Assembly (NCBI RefSeq): GCF_014172375.1
Contig: NZ_WNXD01000002.1
Span: forward strand, 682,001 to 746,000
Direction: 5' to 3'
DNA length: 64,000 bases
Source of the DNA: Pedobacter planticolens
GTDB taxonomy: Bacteria > Bacteroidota > Bacteroidia > Sphingobacteriales > Sphingobacteriaceae
Shown here: positions 1 to 8,402 of the stretch, piece after piece
How positions within the stretch are numbered: the first letter of the stretch is position 1
Layout: every line of letters starts with the position of its first letter
Position numbers and translations under genes: made by a program
The notes under the pieces: generated by a model
Told to the model about the DNA's origin: nothing
Seen by the model: only the letters and a program-made list of their open reading frames with translations
Database searches by the model: none

Positions 1-452
1 TTGGTTGGGTAATGAAACAAGGAATTGAAAATGTACATCCCATGAATTTTGGCAAACACACTTTTGATTTTGGAACAGTGCGCATGGTTTGGGCTACACA
101 TTCTGCTGGGTTACCCGATGGAAGTTATGGCGGAAATCCTGCTGGTTTTGTATTAGAATTAGATCATAAACAAATTTATTTTGCTGGCGACACTGGCTTA
201 ACCATAGAAATGAAATTATTGGCTGAACTCTACAAGTTAGATTACGCTATTTTACCTATCGGAGGTAATTACACAATGGATGTTGACGATGCAGTTATTG
301 CCTCAAACTATATAAACTGCAATAAAATTATTGGTGTACATTATGATACTTTCCCTGTAATAGAAATTGATTCTCATCTTGCTGTGGAAAGTTTTAAACG
401 AGCACAAAAAATATTACTCTTGCCAGCTATTGGCGAAACTATAGGTTTATAA
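1..452 (+). CDS. Metal-dependent hydrolase, UPF0173/MBL fold (3' part)
   Basis: The gene is cut by the left edge: the frame is open from base 3 and the first in-window ATG (base 12) sits inside the protein, as residues before it (GWV) continue the fold. The visible part has the UPF0173 metallo-beta-lactamase pattern: a strand pair ending in WATHS, FAGDTG as the metal-ligand segment, an ILPIGG strand, and GVHYDTFP near the end with a probable metal-binding His. Family members are small cytoplasmic metal-dependent hydrolases of unknown substrate (YtkL type). The family is clear; the substrate cannot be told. It ends just before a strong bidirectional terminator. Confidence 0.85.
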   Translation, partial: GWVMKQGIENVHPMNFGKHTFDFGTVRMVWATHSAGLPDGSYGGNPAGFVLELDHKQIYFAGDTGLTIEMKLLAELYKLDYAILPIGGNYTMDVDDAVIASNYINCNKIIGVHYDTFPVIEIDSHLAVESFKRAQKILLLPAIGETIGL

Positions 453-470
453 AACCCCACCTAAATTAAA

Positions 471-506
471 AAGCCCTCCTGATTAAAAATCAGGAGGGCT
501 TTTTTT
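471..506. terminator. Bidirectional Rho-independent terminator
   Basis: A perfect 14-bp stem (471-484 with 488-501) and a 3-base loop are followed by a run of T on the + strand, and preceded by A on that strand, so it can end both converging genes (hydrolase on +, H1-like gene on -). Confidence 0.9.
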
Positions 507-524
507 AATAAAACTAGTTATGAC

Positions 525-1154
525 TTAGTTTTTCTTTGCTGCCGCTTCTTTATTTACTTTATAACGCATATCAGGAGTTCCATCTTTTTTAAGCGGGCCT
601 GGTGCTGATGAAGCTGCGCCAGCTTTATAACGTTTATCTACTGTACCATCTTTTTTAAGACGCACACCATTTGCTGCAGTAGTAGGCGCTGCCGCTGCAG
701 CTACTTTTTTAACTTCTTTTTTAGCAGGTGCTGGTGTTGCCGCTGTGGCAGCTTTTGCTGCAGGAGCCGCTGTAGCTGGCACCGTTGCTTTAGCCGCATA
801 ACGTTTATCTACAGTACCATCTTTTTTAAGACGTACACCGTTTGCTGCTACAGCTGGTGTTGCAGTTTTTGCAGCTTTAGTTGTTTTAGCTTCAGCTTTT
901 GCCACTGCTGGGGCAGCAACATCTGCTTTAGCTTTAGTTGCTTTAGCTTTAGCTGCAGCTGGTGCAGCATTCGCCTCTTTTTTGGCTTTTGCAGCAGTTT
1001 TTACTTCTGGCGCTTTTGCCTCATCTGCCTTTGCTTTTTTAGCTTTTGAAACAGTTTTCTTTGCCGCAGCTTTAGTTGCTGGAGCTGCTGTTTGTGCAAA
1101 AGTAGTACTTATACCAAGTACCGCGATTACAATAAAACTTAATAATTTTTTCAT
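525..1154 (-). CDS. Exported Ala/Lys-rich histone-H1-like repeat protein
   Basis: A 209-residue protein with a clean signal peptide (residues 1-20, ending TFA before Q21). The rest is almost only Ala, Lys, Pro and Thr, like histone H1 tails. Three copies of a short motif follow: NGVRLKKDGTVDKRY at 105-119, the same at 162-176, and PLKKDGTPDMRYK near 188-199. The LKKDGTxDxRYK motif recurs in Bacteroidota exported proteins of unknown role. The export signal argues against a nucleoid protein despite the H1-like composition; a basic periplasmic or surface protein that binds polyanions is possible. The gene is alone, convergent with the hydrolase. No function can be assigned. Confidence 0.8.
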   Translation of the reverse strand: MKKLLSFIVIAVLGISTTFAQTAAPATKAAAKKTVSKAKKAKADEAKAPEVKTAAKAKKEANAAPAAAKAKATKAKADVAAPAVAKAEAKTTKAAKTATPAVAANGVRLKKDGTVDKRYAAKATVPATAAPAAKAATAATPAPAKKEVKKVAAAAAPTTAANGVRLKKDGTVDKRYKAGAASSAPGPLKKDGTPDMRYKVNKEAAAKKN

Positions 1155-1219
1155 GTTTTTCGTTTTTTTATTGATGTAAATTCCCCTTTTAAAATGAAGA
1201 TTATATGAAGTTAATAAAA

Positions 1220-2092
1220 CTAATCATGAAGTGAAAATTTAATTGGCACCATATATCGCATATTTACAGGCTCTCCTAATTCCTTAGCAGAAATCCAATT
1301 TGTTGAAGCATTTAAAACTTTTACAGCTTCCCTACTTAGTTCAGCACCTGGACTTTCCTTTACCTTAATATCATCTATTTTGCCATCTTTCATTACTGTA
1401 AATTCTAATTTCACAGTTCCTTCAATTTTATTTTTTACAGCATTTGCTGGATATCTTATTGCTTTACCTAAAAACCGATTAAAAGCCTGCATTCCCCCAG
1501 GATAACTTGGCGGCTGTATAACGGAAATACTATTCACACTTTTACCTTCTTTATCAAAATATACACCATCAATTAATTCACCTTGTTCTGTATATCTTTC
1601 TTTAAGTGCGGGTTTTCCATCTGGATAAAACAATCTCCAAACACCTATCTTTTTACCTCGGAAATATTTTCCTTCCTTTTTTAATTGATTATTATCCCAG
1701 TAGGATTTAAAAATGCCATGTAAATTGCCCCATGTATAATTGGCATTTTCAGCTAATTGCTTATTTGGATAGTATTTTTTCCATGTTCCATTCTGATATC
1801 CCCTCTCATAATTACCTTCTTCTTTTAAATTACCGTTATCGTAAAAATCATACGGTCCTTTTCTTATCTCTAGTTTTTTATCGGCAAAGCTGATTTTCTC
1901 TTGTAAAATATCCTTTTTATCGTAAAAATTTACCACCCATAAACTGTCTTTTTGTTCAATAGTCTTTTTCCATTTAGAGCGCAATGGATCTTTCGAATAC
2001 CCTGGAGCTGAATAAACTGTGGTAGTATCTTGCTGTGCAAAAACGCAAGAACAAACAAAAACTAGCGCTATTAAAAAAACATGCTTTTTCAT
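1220..2092 (-). CDS. MORN-like repeat protein with C-terminal TonB domain
   Basis: A 290-residue exported protein: signal peptide 1-19, then a tract (about 80-175) of YwqK/MORN-like repeats of the type DNGxLKxEGxYxxGxxxGxWxxYY, then a TonB C-terminal domain (about 195-288; PGG, RYPxxA, GTVxLEFTVxxDGxI and a final PIKFSL strand). TonB C-terminal domains normally touch outer-membrane transporters, but this protein has no N-terminal membrane anchor or Pro-rich spacer of the energy-transducing type. It belongs to the common Bacteroidota group of free periplasmic TonB-domain proteins. Role unknown; possibly envelope protein interaction. It stands alone, 65 bases upstream of the H1-like gene. Confidence 0.85.
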   Translation of the reverse strand: MKKHVFLIALVFVCSCVFAQQDTTTVYSAPGYSKDPLRSKWKKTIEQKDSLWVVNFYDKKDILQEKISFADKKLEIRKGPYDFYDNGNLKEEGNYERGYQNGTWKKYYPNKQLAENANYTWGNLHGIFKSYWDNNQLKKEGKYFRGKKIGVWRLFYPDGKPALKERYTEQGELIDGVYFDKEGKSVNSISVIQPPSYPGGMQAFNRFLGKAIRYPANAVKNKIEGTVKLEFTVMKDGKIDDIKVKESPGAELSREAVKVLNASTNWISAKELGEPVNMRYMVPIKFSLHD

Positions 2093-2147
2093 TGGATAGT
2101 ATTTTATCTTAAATTTAGCAGGAATATTTAAATTAGACTAAGCTATA

Positions 2148-2861
2148 TTAATAAAAAAATTTATTGCCATTTAGAATAGCTTTATCATTGTCTTGCAAAA
2201 TACAATTCGGGTACAAGGTGTAACCAGTCCACATTAATGCATTTGCATTTTGATTATCGGGGTGAGGTAGTCCAAATGCATGGCCAAGTTCATGACCTGC
2301 ACCTCCAATCCAGCGGGGTACACCTTCTGTCATTTGCCCTGTTAATCCTAATAAATCAGTTTCTGGCATTGCAGTAAAGCTTAAAGCACCAGCACCAGTT
2401 TTGCCTTGTGCATCTACATACACCAAATACGTAAAGTTTGTTTCGTTATAAGAAGCTCCTAATAAAGATTTGATATCATTCTTTGTATTTTGATAAAAAT
2501 AGTAATCTGCATTGTCGCCGCTCGTTCCATTATTTGCATTAAACCAAGCGGCATTATGTGAACTTTGAATAGTTTCTACAATGAAGTCATTGTTGATATG
2601 AAAAGTTTTGTTAGATCCTAAAGCGCCTTTATACCATGTGGTTAATTGCGTAATACAATTCTTAGCACCGTCAATGTAAATCTTTTTCAAGCTCCTATCA
2701 CTGGGCACGAGATAAATTACCCTTATCGTTAAATTTGCTGCTTTTGTATTAACGCCAGTAAAATTTAGTGTTTCAATTGGGTCTGTATCTTTATCTTTCG
2801 AACAAGAAGTAGCAAAAATCAATAAATAAGATAAAATAGCTAGTCTAAATAAATTTTTCAT
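2148..2861 (-). CDS. Lipoprotein zinc metalloprotease (metzincin type)
   Basis: A 237-residue protein with a hydrophobic leader ending in a likely lipobox (Cys20, followed by SKDKD). HELGHAFGLPH at 190-200 is the extended metzincin motif HExxHxxGxxH (ligands His190, His194, His200; base Glu191), and ALMW at about 208-211 fits the Met-turn beneath the site. So this is a surface or periplasmic zinc endopeptidase; the exact family is not clear from sequence alone. It is a single-domain enzyme without a secretion-sorting tail. Substrate unknown. It lies downstream of polA on the same strand, but a gap of about 95 bases suggests separate transcription. Confidence 0.85.
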   Translation of the reverse strand: MKNLFRLAILSYLLIFATSCSKDKDTDPIETLNFTGVNTKAANLTIRVIYLVPSDRSLKKIYIDGAKNCITQLTTWYKGALGSNKTFHINNDFIVETIQSSHNAAWFNANNGTSGDNADYYFYQNTKNDIKSLLGASYNETNFTYLVYVDAQGKTGAGALSFTAMPETDLLGLTGQMTEGVPRWIGGAGHELGHAFGLPHPDNQNANALMWTGYTLYPNCILQDNDKAILNGNKFFY

Positions 2862-2956
2862 AAGTCAAATATTAGGTTAATAAGGAAGCGCTACATTTAG
2901 AAGACTATTTATTAAACCTAATATTTGAGAAAATAGTTTGTTTTAAACTATAAAAT

Positions 2957-5764
2957 TTAATGCGCTGCTAACCAATTATGACCTTCACCTATTTCAATTT
3001 CTATCGGCACTTGCGTTTTAATTGCAGTTTTCATTCTATGCGTAATGATGGCTTTCATTTGCTCGACTTCAGTTTTCAACACATCAAAAACTAGCTCATC
3101 ATGCACTTGCATAGTCATTTTAGAACCCAACTTCTGTTCTTGCATATCTTTATGAATGTTAATCATCGCAATTTTAATTAAATCTGCTGCCGAACCTTGT
3201 ATTGGCGCATTAATCGCATTTCGCTCTGCGTAACCTCTAACCGTTTGGTTTGCCGAATTAATATCTCTTAAATACCTTCTTCTGCCCATTATGGTTTCTA
3301 CAAATCCATTTTCACGAGCAAAATGCATGGTATCGCTCATGTAACGTTTAATACCCGGATATTGCGTAAAATATTGTTCAATTATTTCTGCCGCTTCTTT
3401 ACGTGGGATGTTTAGATTTTGCGATAAACCAAATGCCGACTGACCGTAAATAATACCAAAATTTACCGCTTTTGCATTTCTACGTTGAGTAGAATCTACA
3501 TCTTCGATAGCAATTCCGTAAACCTTTGCTGCTGTTGCAGTATGAATATCAATGCCTTTACTAAATGCATCAAGCATGTTTTCTTCTTTACTGATCTCCG
3601 CGATAATGCGCAATTCAATTTGAGAATAATCGGCCGATAACAAAATATGGTCTTCATCTCTAGCAATAAAGGCTTTCCTAACTTCTCGTCCTCGCTCTGT
3701 ACGGATAGGAATATTTTGCAAATTCGGGTTGTTAGAACTTAACCTTCCTGTTGCGGCAACTGCCTGATTGTATGAGGTGTGCACCCGTCCAGTTTTAGGA
3801 TTTACTAGTAAAGGCAACGCATCAACATAGGTTGATTTTAGTTTTTGTAACTGGCGGAAATCTAAAATATTCTGAACAATATCGCTTTTATGAGCGAGCA
3901 AAGTCAACACATCTTCTCCAGTTTGATATTGACCAGTTTTGGTTTTTTTAGCTTTCGGATCTAGTTTTAAATGATCGAATAATACTTCCCCCAATTGCTT
4001 TGGCGATGCTAAATTAAACTTCAGCCCTGCTTTTTCATAAACACTTTGCTCTGCTTTGGTAATTTCTATCTGTAGCTCAATTGAATACGCATTTAAAGTG
4101 TCGATATCGATTTTAACGCCTTCTTTTTCAATATCAGCCAATACATACACTAAGGGATTTTCAATTTCTTCGGCCAATTTTGTTGCATTTCTATCCTTCA
4201 GCATCGGCTCGAAAATAGTTGACAATTGTAGGGTTACATCGGCATCTTCCGAGGCATAATCTACCACATTTTCTACGGGTACATCACGCATATTTCCTTG
4301 TGCTTTACCTTTAGCGCCAATTAAAGTGGTGATGGAGATTGGTGTATAGCCCAAATAATTTTCAGACAAAACATCCATGCCATGACGTGTATCTGGATCG
4401 ATTAAATAATGAGCCAACATGGTATCGAATAATTTCCCTTTGATGTGAACATCATACCATTTTAGTACCAACATATCGTATTTGATATTCTGCCCAATCT
4501 TGCCAATGTTTTCGTTTTCTAACACAACCCTAAACTCATCAAGTATGCTTTGCGTTGCGGCTCTATCTTCTGGCAACGGAATATAATAGCCTTCACCAGC
4601 TTTTATAGAGAATGATAAACCTACTAAATCGGCTAAATTAGCATCAGTTCCAGTAGTTTCGGTATCAAAAGAAATGCTTGGTTGTTTTAGTAAAACGTCA
4701 ATTAATTCTTTCCGCTTTACGGGATTATCTATTAAAAAATACTGATGCGGTGTATTATCAATATTTTTTGCATCAATTGGAGTATCAAATAGCGAAGGTT
4801 GTTCTATAACTTCTTTACGTTTTGTTTCTACATCATTACCAAATAAATCTTTTTGCTGACTTGTGTTTTTTGCATCGTTTACACTAAATTCTTCTCCAAA
4901 AACACGTTTACCGATGGTTCTAAACTCTAGTTCGGCAAATAATGGCTCTAATAATTCTCTACTTGGTTCTTCAACTAGTAATGTTTCTTCATTAAACTCA
5001 ACAGGTACATTTAAAATTATCGTGGCTAGTTTTTTAGAAACTAAACCTTGCGCTGCAAAATTCTCTACATTTTCACGCTGTTTACCTTTTAATTCATGGC
5101 TATTTGCAATGATATTTTCCATGCTGCCGTATTGTTTAATTAACAATTTCGCAGTTTTTTCTCCAATACCTGGGATGCCTGGGATGTTATCTACAGCATC
5201 GCCCCAAAGACCTAAAATATCTATAACTTGCAGTACATTTTCAATTTCCCATTTGGCTAAAATTTCTTTTACGCCTAAAATTTCCATTTCATTACCCATA
5301 CGAGCAGGTTTGTAAATGAAAATATTTTCTGATACGAGTTGTGCAAAATCTTTATCGGGCGTCATACAATACACCTTAAAACCTTGTTTTTCGGCTTGTT
5401 TTGCCATGGTTCCAATAATATCATCAGCCTCAAAGCCATCTTTGGTAATTACTGGAATATTAAATCCCTCTATCAGCTTAAAAACGTAGGGTAATGCTTT
5501 AGATAAATCTTCTGGCATTGCCTCACGATGTGCTTTATAAGCTTCATAATCTGTATGTCTTTCAGTTGGTGCAGCGGTATCAAAAACTACTGCAATATGA
5601 GAGGGTTTTTCCTTCTTTAATACCTCCATCAGCGTGTTCGCAAAACCCATAACAGCCGATGTATTTATACCTGTTGAGGTAAAACGAGGGTTTTTACCCA
5701 ATGCAAAATGCGCTCTGTAAATTAACGCCATCCCATCTAAAAGGAAAAGTTTTTTATTATCCAT
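2957..5764 (-). CDS. polA: DNA polymerase I
   Basis: A full-length 935-residue DNA polymerase I. The N-terminal 5'-3' exonuclease (about 1-290) has LLDGMALIYRAHFAL and FEADDIIGT. The 3'-5' exonuclease domain (about 330-515) keeps its acidic residues (SFDTETTG, IGQNIKYD, YASEDAD), so proofreading is probably active, unlike in Taq polymerase. The polymerase domain has motif A (LSADYSQIELR), the O helix (RRNAKAVNFGIIYG) and motif C (MQVHDELVFD). It fills Okazaki gaps and works in excision repair. It starts at ATG 5764 and is followed by its own gap; no operon partner. Confidence 0.98.
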   Translation of the reverse strand: MDNKKLFLLDGMALIYRAHFALGKNPRFTSTGINTSAVMGFANTLMEVLKKEKPSHIAVVFDTAAPTERHTDYEAYKAHREAMPEDLSKALPYVFKLIEGFNIPVITKDGFEADDIIGTMAKQAEKQGFKVYCMTPDKDFAQLVSENIFIYKPARMGNEMEILGVKEILAKWEIENVLQVIDILGLWGDAVDNIPGIPGIGEKTAKLLIKQYGSMENIIANSHELKGKQRENVENFAAQGLVSKKLATIILNVPVEFNEETLLVEEPSRELLEPLFAELEFRTIGKRVFGEEFSVNDAKNTSQQKDLFGNDVETKRKEVIEQPSLFDTPIDAKNIDNTPHQYFLIDNPVKRKELIDVLLKQPSISFDTETTGTDANLADLVGLSFSIKAGEGYYIPLPEDRAATQSILDEFRVVLENENIGKIGQNIKYDMLVLKWYDVHIKGKLFDTMLAHYLIDPDTRHGMDVLSENYLGYTPISITTLIGAKGKAQGNMRDVPVENVVDYASEDADVTLQLSTIFEPMLKDRNATKLAEEIENPLVYVLADIEKEGVKIDIDTLNAYSIELQIEITKAEQSVYEKAGLKFNLASPKQLGEVLFDHLKLDPKAKKTKTGQYQTGEDVLTLLAHKSDIVQNILDFRQLQKLKSTYVDALPLLVNPKTGRVHTSYNQAVAATGRLSSNNPNLQNIPIRTERGREVRKAFIARDEDHILLSADYSQIELRIIAEISKEENMLDAFSKGIDIHTATAAKVYGIAIEDVDSTQRRNAKAVNFGIIYGQSAFGLSQNLNIPRKEAAEIIEQYFTQYPGIKRYMSDTMHFARENGFVETIMGRRRYLRDINSANQTVRGYAERNAINAPIQGSAADLIKIAMINIHKDMQEQKLGSKMTMQVHDELVFDVLKTEVEQMKAIITHRMKTAIKTQVPIEIEIGEGHNWLAAH

Positions 5765-5904
5765 GATAGTGTAAAGTTAATAATAGCCACCAAATTTGAT
5801 AATGGTATTTAGATTTTATTTTTCTCTATGTATCTTTATTCTCTGCTCCTTATTCTTTACTCAAATGATGCAACAAGACCAGAAAATTTACGTTATTTGT
5901 GCGT

Positions 5905-6573
5905 ATGAAAGCATTTAAATTTTTGTTCGTATTTCTCCTTTTTAGTGCTAAGTTATTTGCACAAGATGCAGTTTTAATTAGCGAAGGGAATTTTGTTCGT
6001 GGCGTAATAAAAGGCACAAATTTTAGCTCAGTTGCTATTATGCAAGACGATCAAACTATTGCTGAATATCAGGCAAAGGATATTCAATCTTTTGTATGGA
6101 ATGGTGAAACTTACGCGAGCAAACCCATTGTGATTAAAAAGAAAATGGAATTCCGCTTTTTTAAAGTGCTTGAAACGGGTGCTGTAAATTTATATTCTTA
6201 CGGCGATAAAGGAGTGGTTGCACAAGCGCCACAGCCTAAAGTAAAAGTTAGACCATCATTTGGTGTTGGTATTGGTAGCGGAGGTTTTGGTGGTGGAATT
6301 GGTGGTGGTATTACGATTGGCGGCGGTGGCCGAAGAAATGACGATCAGGCAAGTACTAGCCCAAAAGGAAAGATAAGTTATTTCTTAGAAAAACCAGGAA
6401 CTGGACCAATGCAAGAAGTTAATTTGGATAATAGCAATGCTGTAAAAACCATATTGCTACAGAAACTAACTAATGATGAAGATTTAGCTGAAAGCATAAA
6501 AGCAACAGAAAGTTTTGATGCGAAAAATTTGGCTGCTTATGTTAAGGCTTATAATTCTTCTGGAAAAAAATAA
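5905..6573 (+). CDS. Exported protein of unknown function, Gly-rich middle
   Basis: The protein begins MKAFKFLFVFLLFSAKLFA, a typical signal peptide; ATG 5905 is preferred over the in-frame GTG at 5899 because it gives the cleaner leader. The mature part starts with a small beta-rich domain (about 20-100: VLISEGNFVRGVIKG, YQAKDIQSFVWNGETY), then a Gly-rich stretch (GIGSGGFGGGIGGG, about 120-145), then a Lys-containing helical tail ending in AAYVKAYNSSGKK. Periplasmic or surface protein; no catalytic motif seen. It is transcribed divergently from polA. Confidence 0.7.
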   Translation: MKAFKFLFVFLLFSAKLFAQDAVLISEGNFVRGVIKGTNFSSVAIMQDDQTIAEYQAKDIQSFVWNGETYASKPIVIKKKMEFRFFKVLETGAVNLYSYGDKGVVAQAPQPKVKVRPSFGVGIGSGGFGGGIGGGITIGGGGRRNDDQASTSPKGKISYFLEKPGTGPMQEVNLDNSNAVKTILLQKLTNDEDLAESIKATESFDAKNLAAYVKAYNSSGKK

Positions 6574-6612
6574 CCTCACCCCCAACCCTCTCCTTAAGGA
6601 GAGGGAGTATTG
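6573..6612. repeat. Short C-rich/G-rich palindromic repeat
   Basis: Directly after the stop at 6573 comes CCTCACCCCCAACC, then CTCTCCTTAAGGAGAG, a near-perfect palindrome. This CCCCAACCCTCTCC...GGAGAGGG type is a common dispersed intergenic repeat in Bacteroidota. Here it could also act as a weak terminator between convergent genes. Confidence 0.6.
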
Positions 6613-6625
6613 GTGTAAAAATAAT

Positions 6626-7183
6626 TTATCTAGATATACAGCCAATTACATGGTCGTTTACCATTCCTGTGGCTTGCATAAAAGCATAACAAATAGTTGT
6701 TCCGAAAAACTTGAAACCTCTTTTTTTCATGTCTTTTGCAATCGCGTCAGAAATTTCGGTACTTACAGGAATACCTCCGTTTTTAAAATCGTTAACAATT
6801 GGCTTTTTATTAGGTAAATATGCCCAAATATAATCTGCAAAAGAACCAAATTCTTTTTGCAATGCGATAAACAGTTGTGCGTTTTTTATGGTAGAATTAA
6901 TTTTTAATCGGTTACGAATAATTCCTTCATCTTGCATTAATCGTTCTACATCAGCTTCTGTAAAAGCTCCAACTTTCTGTACATCAAAATTGGCAAATGC
7001 TTTTCTATACCCTTCTCTTCGTCGTAAAATGGTAATCCAGCTTAAACCCGCTTGTGCACCTTCTAAAATCAAAAATTCGAATAATATTTTATCATCAAAA
7101 ACAGGTTTCCCCCATTCATTATCATGATAGTTGATGTAAAGTTCGTCTGTACCGCACCAGCGACAGCGTTTTAGGTTTTCCAT
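6626..7183 (-). CDS. tag: DNA-3-methyladenine glycosylase I
   Basis: Removes 3-methyladenine from alkylated DNA as the first step of base-excision repair. From ATG 7183 the protein reads MENLKRCRWCGT, then YINYHDNEWGKPV, EGAQAGLSWITILRRREGYR, and ends with NDHVIGC. The Cys near residue 10 with His of YHDNEWG, and the His and Cys of the final NDHVIGC, match the four zinc ligands of E. coli Tag. Length (185 residues) is normal. An in-frame TTG lies three codons upstream but ATG fits the family start better. It is one of two alkylation-repair-type proteins within 2 kb (the other ends at 8073). Confidence 0.95.
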   Translation of the reverse strand: MENLKRCRWCGTDELYINYHDNEWGKPVFDDKILFEFLILEGAQAGLSWITILRRREGYRKAFANFDVQKVGAFTEADVERLMQDEGIIRNRLKINSTIKNAQLFIALQKEFGSFADYIWAYLPNKKPIVNDFKNGGIPVSTEISDAIAKDMKKRGFKFFGTTICYAFMQATGMVNDHVIGCISR

Positions 7184-7224
7184 ATTCGACAAGATTTTTA
7201 TTTATACCAATTTTATTAAAAACA

Positions 7225-7304
7225 TCGTCATTGCGAGGCACGAAGCAAACTCCTTCATGTTGACAATCTGTTAAAGGAGATTGCTTCGTGCCTCGCAATG
7301 ACGA
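7225..7304. repeat. 80-bp element with perfect 24-bp terminal inverted repeats
   Basis: The left arm 7225-7248 (starts TCGTCATTGCGAGG) is the exact reverse complement of 7281-7304. Inside, CTCCTT at about 7250 pairs with AAGGAG at about 7274. It holds no gene and sits between tag and the AhpD-like gene. The same end sequence (CTCGCAATGACGA) recurs at about 62205-62219. This is a MITE/REP-like intergenic repeat. Confidence 0.85.
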
Positions 7305-7323
7305 AAATGAATAGACTATTGAC

Positions 7324-7677
7324 TTAAGACTCTAGACTACTTGATAGTTCATCCCAATATTCAACAGCTCTTCTATAATGAGGAATAACGATTGAGCCTC
7401 CAACCAAATTTGCAATCATAAAAACCTCATTCATTTCTGCATCGTTAACACCTTCGTTATAACATTTTTCTAAATGATATTTAATGCAATCATCACAACG
7501 CAATACCATAGATGCTACTAAACCTAGCATTTCTTTAGTTTTTACATTTAAAGCGCCATCGGCATAAGTTGTTGTGTCTAAAGCGAAAAACCGTTTAATA
7601 TTTGTATTGGATGTCTCCATAATTCTATCGTTCATTTTTGTACGATAGCTGTTAAATTCTTCTACTAATTTTCCCAT
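7324..7677 (-). CDS. Carboxymuconolactone decarboxylase/AhpD-like protein
   Basis: A 117-residue all-helical protein. The central motif RCDDCIKYH (Cys61, Cys64, His68) is the CxxC-His signature of the AhpD-like branch, which uses the two cysteines for peroxide or disulfide chemistry rather than decarboxylation. Later residues (NEVFMIANLVGGSIVIPHYRRA) match the family. ATG 7677 (MGKLVEEFNSY) is preferred to the TTG at 7704. With oxyR and superoxide dismutase nearby an oxidative-stress role is reasonable, but the partner oxidoreductase is not in the window. Confidence 0.9.
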   Translation of the reverse strand: MGKLVEEFNSYRTKMNDRIMETSNTNIKRFFALDTTTYADGALNVKTKEMLGLVASMVLRCDDCIKYHLEKCYNEGVNDAEMNEVFMIANLVGGSIVIPHYRRAVEYWDELSSSLES

Positions 7678-7725
7678 ATTGAATTGTATTTTTTGTAATT
7701 TCAAGAACTCAATCCCTAATCAATC

Positions 7726-8076
7726 ATGAAAATTATCTCTCCCAAAGTTCACGCTGTTTTAGATTATGTTGTTGCTCTGTTTTTAATTGTTGCACCAAAT
7801 ATAATCGGTTTATCAACTACTGCCGCAATCTTTTCAATGGTACTTGGTGGTATTCATTTTTTGCTAACACTACTTACCGTTTTTAGAGGTGGCGCAGTAA
7901 AACTAGTTCCATTTCCCGTTCATGGATTTATTGAACTTGTAGTAAGTTTTACCTTAGCTGTACTTGCTCTTACTGTTTTTAGTAAGTATAAAGTAGATCA
8001 TTTTTATTACGCTGGCTTATCCGTAGCTATATTTGTTGTATTTATGCTAACCGATTACAAAGCAAAAACTAGTTAA
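7726..8076 (+). CDS. Small four-helix membrane protein (SPW-like)
   Basis: A 116-residue integral membrane protein with four predicted transmembrane helices (about 10-25, 30-50, 65-85, 93-110). PKVHAVLDYVVALFLIVAPNI and HGFIELVVSF are typical of the SPW-repeat-like membrane proteins common in Bacteroidota. No catalytic residues are evident. It is divergent from the AhpD-like gene (48 bases between starts), so the two may share a control region. Its stop overlaps the stop of the convergent alkyltransferase-like gene by four bases, leaving no room for a terminator. Confidence 0.75.
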   Translation: MKIISPKVHAVLDYVVALFLIVAPNIIGLSTTAAIFSMVLGGIHFLLTLLTVFRGGAVKLVPFPVHGFIELVVSFTLAVLALTVFSKYKVDHFYYAGLSVAIFVVFMLTDYKAKTS

Positions 8077-8402
8077 ATAATTTCTTCTAAAGGATTCCAA
8101 AATACCTTTTTAAAGTCTTTTATTTTATCGTTTACTACTTTTACACCTTCTTGTTCCAACAGTTGTTGCATTAATTCTGGTGGTGAAAAATGGAATTTCC
8201 CAGTTAACAATCCGCTGCTATTAACTATTCGATGTGCAGGTACTTTTGGCTGTGCAATTCCTGCATTACTCATTGCATAACCCACCATACGAGCCGAACC
8301 ACCAGCGCCTAAAGCTTTAGCAATTGCACCATAAGATGTAACCCTGCCTTTCGGAACTAAACGAGCAATTTCAAATACTTGTTCATAAAATGATGCTTCC
8401 AT
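8073..8402 (-). CDS. Alkyltransferase-like (ATL) DNA-repair protein
   Basis: A 109-residue member of the MGMT/Ogt C-terminal-domain family. It keeps the helix-turn-helix and DNA-binding part (VPKGRVTSYGAIAKALG, SARMVGYAMSN) and the tail NSSGLLTG. The alkyl-acceptor Cys of PCHR is replaced by Ala (PAHR), so it cannot remove O6-alkyl groups itself. ATL proteins bind such lesions and flag them for nucleotide-excision repair; an Ala version is known from Thermus TTHA1564. Its ATG overlaps the trmB stop by one base (TAATG), so it is probably translationally coupled to trmB. Confidence 0.92.
   Translation of the reverse strand: MEASFYEQVFEIARLVPKGRVTSYGAIAKALGAGGSARMVGYAMSNAGIAQPKVPAHRIVNSSGLLTGKFHFSPPELMQQLLEQEGVKVVNDKIKDFKKVFWNPLEEII

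Noticed and set aside
982..1179. Frame antisense to the H1-like gene
   Set aside because: A by-product of Ala/Lys-rich codons read backwards (Phe/Ala-rich); no start context.
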